Assembly: GCA_022571615.1 (NCBI GenBank)
Contig: JACZXM010000223.1
Location: forward strand, 1-5,729
DNA: 5,729 bases
From: Acidobacteriota bacterium
Lineage (GTDB): Bacteria > Acidobacteriota > UBA890 > WLXD01
Direction: 5' to 3'
The stretch's first letter is position 1. Every line of letters starts with the position of its first letter. A program made the position numbers and the translations under genes. Below the pieces are notes generated by a model that had not been told where the DNA came from, ran no database searches, and worked only from the letters and a program-made list of their open reading frames with translations. This document shows, piece after piece, positions 5,061 to 5,729 of the stretch.

Positions 5061-5729
5061 TTACAGATACTGCCCGCCGTCCACCCGGATCACCTGACCG
5101 GTGATGTAGGAGGCGGCCGGGGAAACGAGAAATGCGATCAGCTCGGCGACGTCGCCCGGCTCACCGAGGCGCCCGAGGCACGATTCGGCGATGGCCTCGG
5201 CGCGGACCGGCTCCGGCAGTGAGTCGGTCATCGGGGTACGGATCATCCCGGGGGCCACGGCGTTGACGCGGATTCCGAAGCGTCCGGTCTCACGCGCTAG
5301 CGACTTGGCGAAGGCATTCAGCCCGGCCTTGGAGGCGGCGTAGGCGGTGAGGCCGAACTTGCCGCGCTCGCCGTTGATCGAGGAAACGAGCACCACACTG
5401 CCCCCGCCGGCCGCTCGCAGGTGTGGCACCGCGACTCGGCACAGGTGGAAGGCCGAGTGCAGGTTGATCGACAGCACATCCTCCCAGTCCTGGGGCGGCA
5501 GCTTCCAGCACACCCCGTCGCGGGTGATGCCGGCAGCGTGCACCAGCACATCGAGTCCGCCGAGATGTTCGATCGCCTCGTTCACCGCCGCGCCGCAGGC
5601 GGTAGCACTGCGCAGATCGGCGGTGATCGCGTGCCCGGCGCCCTGTGGCACCGTCTCCTCGCGATCGACCGACACGACGTTGAAGCCGTCACGCGCCAAC
5701 GCCGCCACCACGGCGCTGCCGATGCCGCC
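5061..5729 (-). CDS. Short-chain dehydrogenase/reductase (FabG-like), N-terminus cut by window
   Basis: 222 residues are visible, ending in VDGGQYL and a TAA stop. The frame stays open to the right edge, and its first residues ([15 protein letters not shown]) are the second half of the glycine-rich TGxxxGIG nucleotide-binding turn. About 10-15 residues including the true start are therefore outside the window; the GTG at 5711 inside this motif is not the start. In visible numbering, VHAAG (63-67) stands for NNAG, N89 (SINLHSAF), S117 (VLVSSING), Y130 and K134 (YAASK) form the classic catalytic tetrad, and [12 protein letters not shown] (156-167) follows. It is an intact NAD(P)(H)-dependent oxidoreductase of the FabG/PhaB-like classical type, presumably cytoplasmic. 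The substrate cannot be told; 3-oxoacyl-ACP or 3-oxoacyl-CoA reduction is the default guess. It lies 116 bases upstream of the dipeptidase on the same strand, and a functional link is possible but unproven. Confidence 0.93.
   Translation of the reverse strand, partial: GGIGSAVVAALARDGFNVVSVDREETVPQGAGHAITADLRSATACGAAVNEAIEHLGGLDVLVHAAGITRDGVCWKLPPQDWEDVLSINLHSAFHLCRVAVPHLRAAGGGSVVLVSSINGERGKFGLTAYAASKAGLNAFAKSLARETGRFGIRVNAVAPGMIRTPMTDSLPEPVRAEAIAESCLGRLGEPGDVAELIAFLVSPAASYITGQVIRVDGGQYL

Overview
This is a GC-rich bacterial window in which every gene I can support lies on the minus strand, so transcription runs from high to low coordinates. In that order the genes are: a short-chain dehydrogenase/reductase cut by the right edge; an M19-family (renal/membrane dipeptidase-like) peptidase; a 68-residue two-helix membrane protein; a PanF-like sodium/solute symporter; a small SnoaL/NTF2-like protein; a PadR-family repressor; and a MacB/FtsX-type permease cut by the left edge. 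The permease carries an extra N-terminal cytoplasmic domain directly behind padR. That padR-plus-prefixed-permease pair is typical of the 'acidobacterial duplicated orphan permease' (ADOP) class, so the source is probably Acidobacteriota or a neighbour with similar genomes such as Gemmatimonadota. This taxon is inferred from gene architecture and GC richness only.

Right part (2001-5729). The dipeptidase, small membrane protein and symporter are tightly packed: a 10-base overlap (4 bases if the alternative GTG start is used), then an 8-base gap. They almost certainly form one transcription unit. The likely logic is that the symporter, perhaps with the small protein as a partner, brings in a small peptide or amidated amino acid driven by Na+, and the cytoplasmic M19 enzyme, which has no signal peptide, hydrolyses it. 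The substrate cannot be read from the sequence. The SDR lies 116 bases upstream on the same strand and may or may not share the transcript. An imperfect hairpin with a short T run follows the symporter and is a candidate terminator.

Middle (1174-2000). A 312-base stretch without a recognisable gene follows the symporter. It holds the candidate terminator, a perfect TTGACA hexamer and some short repeats. The SnoaL-like gene follows, started at an ATG with a strong GGAGGTG ribosome binding site, which is 21 codons downstream of the longest possible start. A 134-base AT-richer intergenic region then carries a perfect TGATATATCA palindrome inside a plausible promoter for padR.

Left part (1-1173). 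padR and the permease gene are separated by 4 bases and form a typical autoregulated repressor/permease pair. Only the first 266 residues of the permease are visible.

No RNA gene, insertion sequence, CRISPR array or phage gene could be supported. I see no clearly new biological system. The best leads are the compact dipeptidase/small protein/symporter cassette, the unusual HEH motif in the peptidase, and the probable PadR operator.
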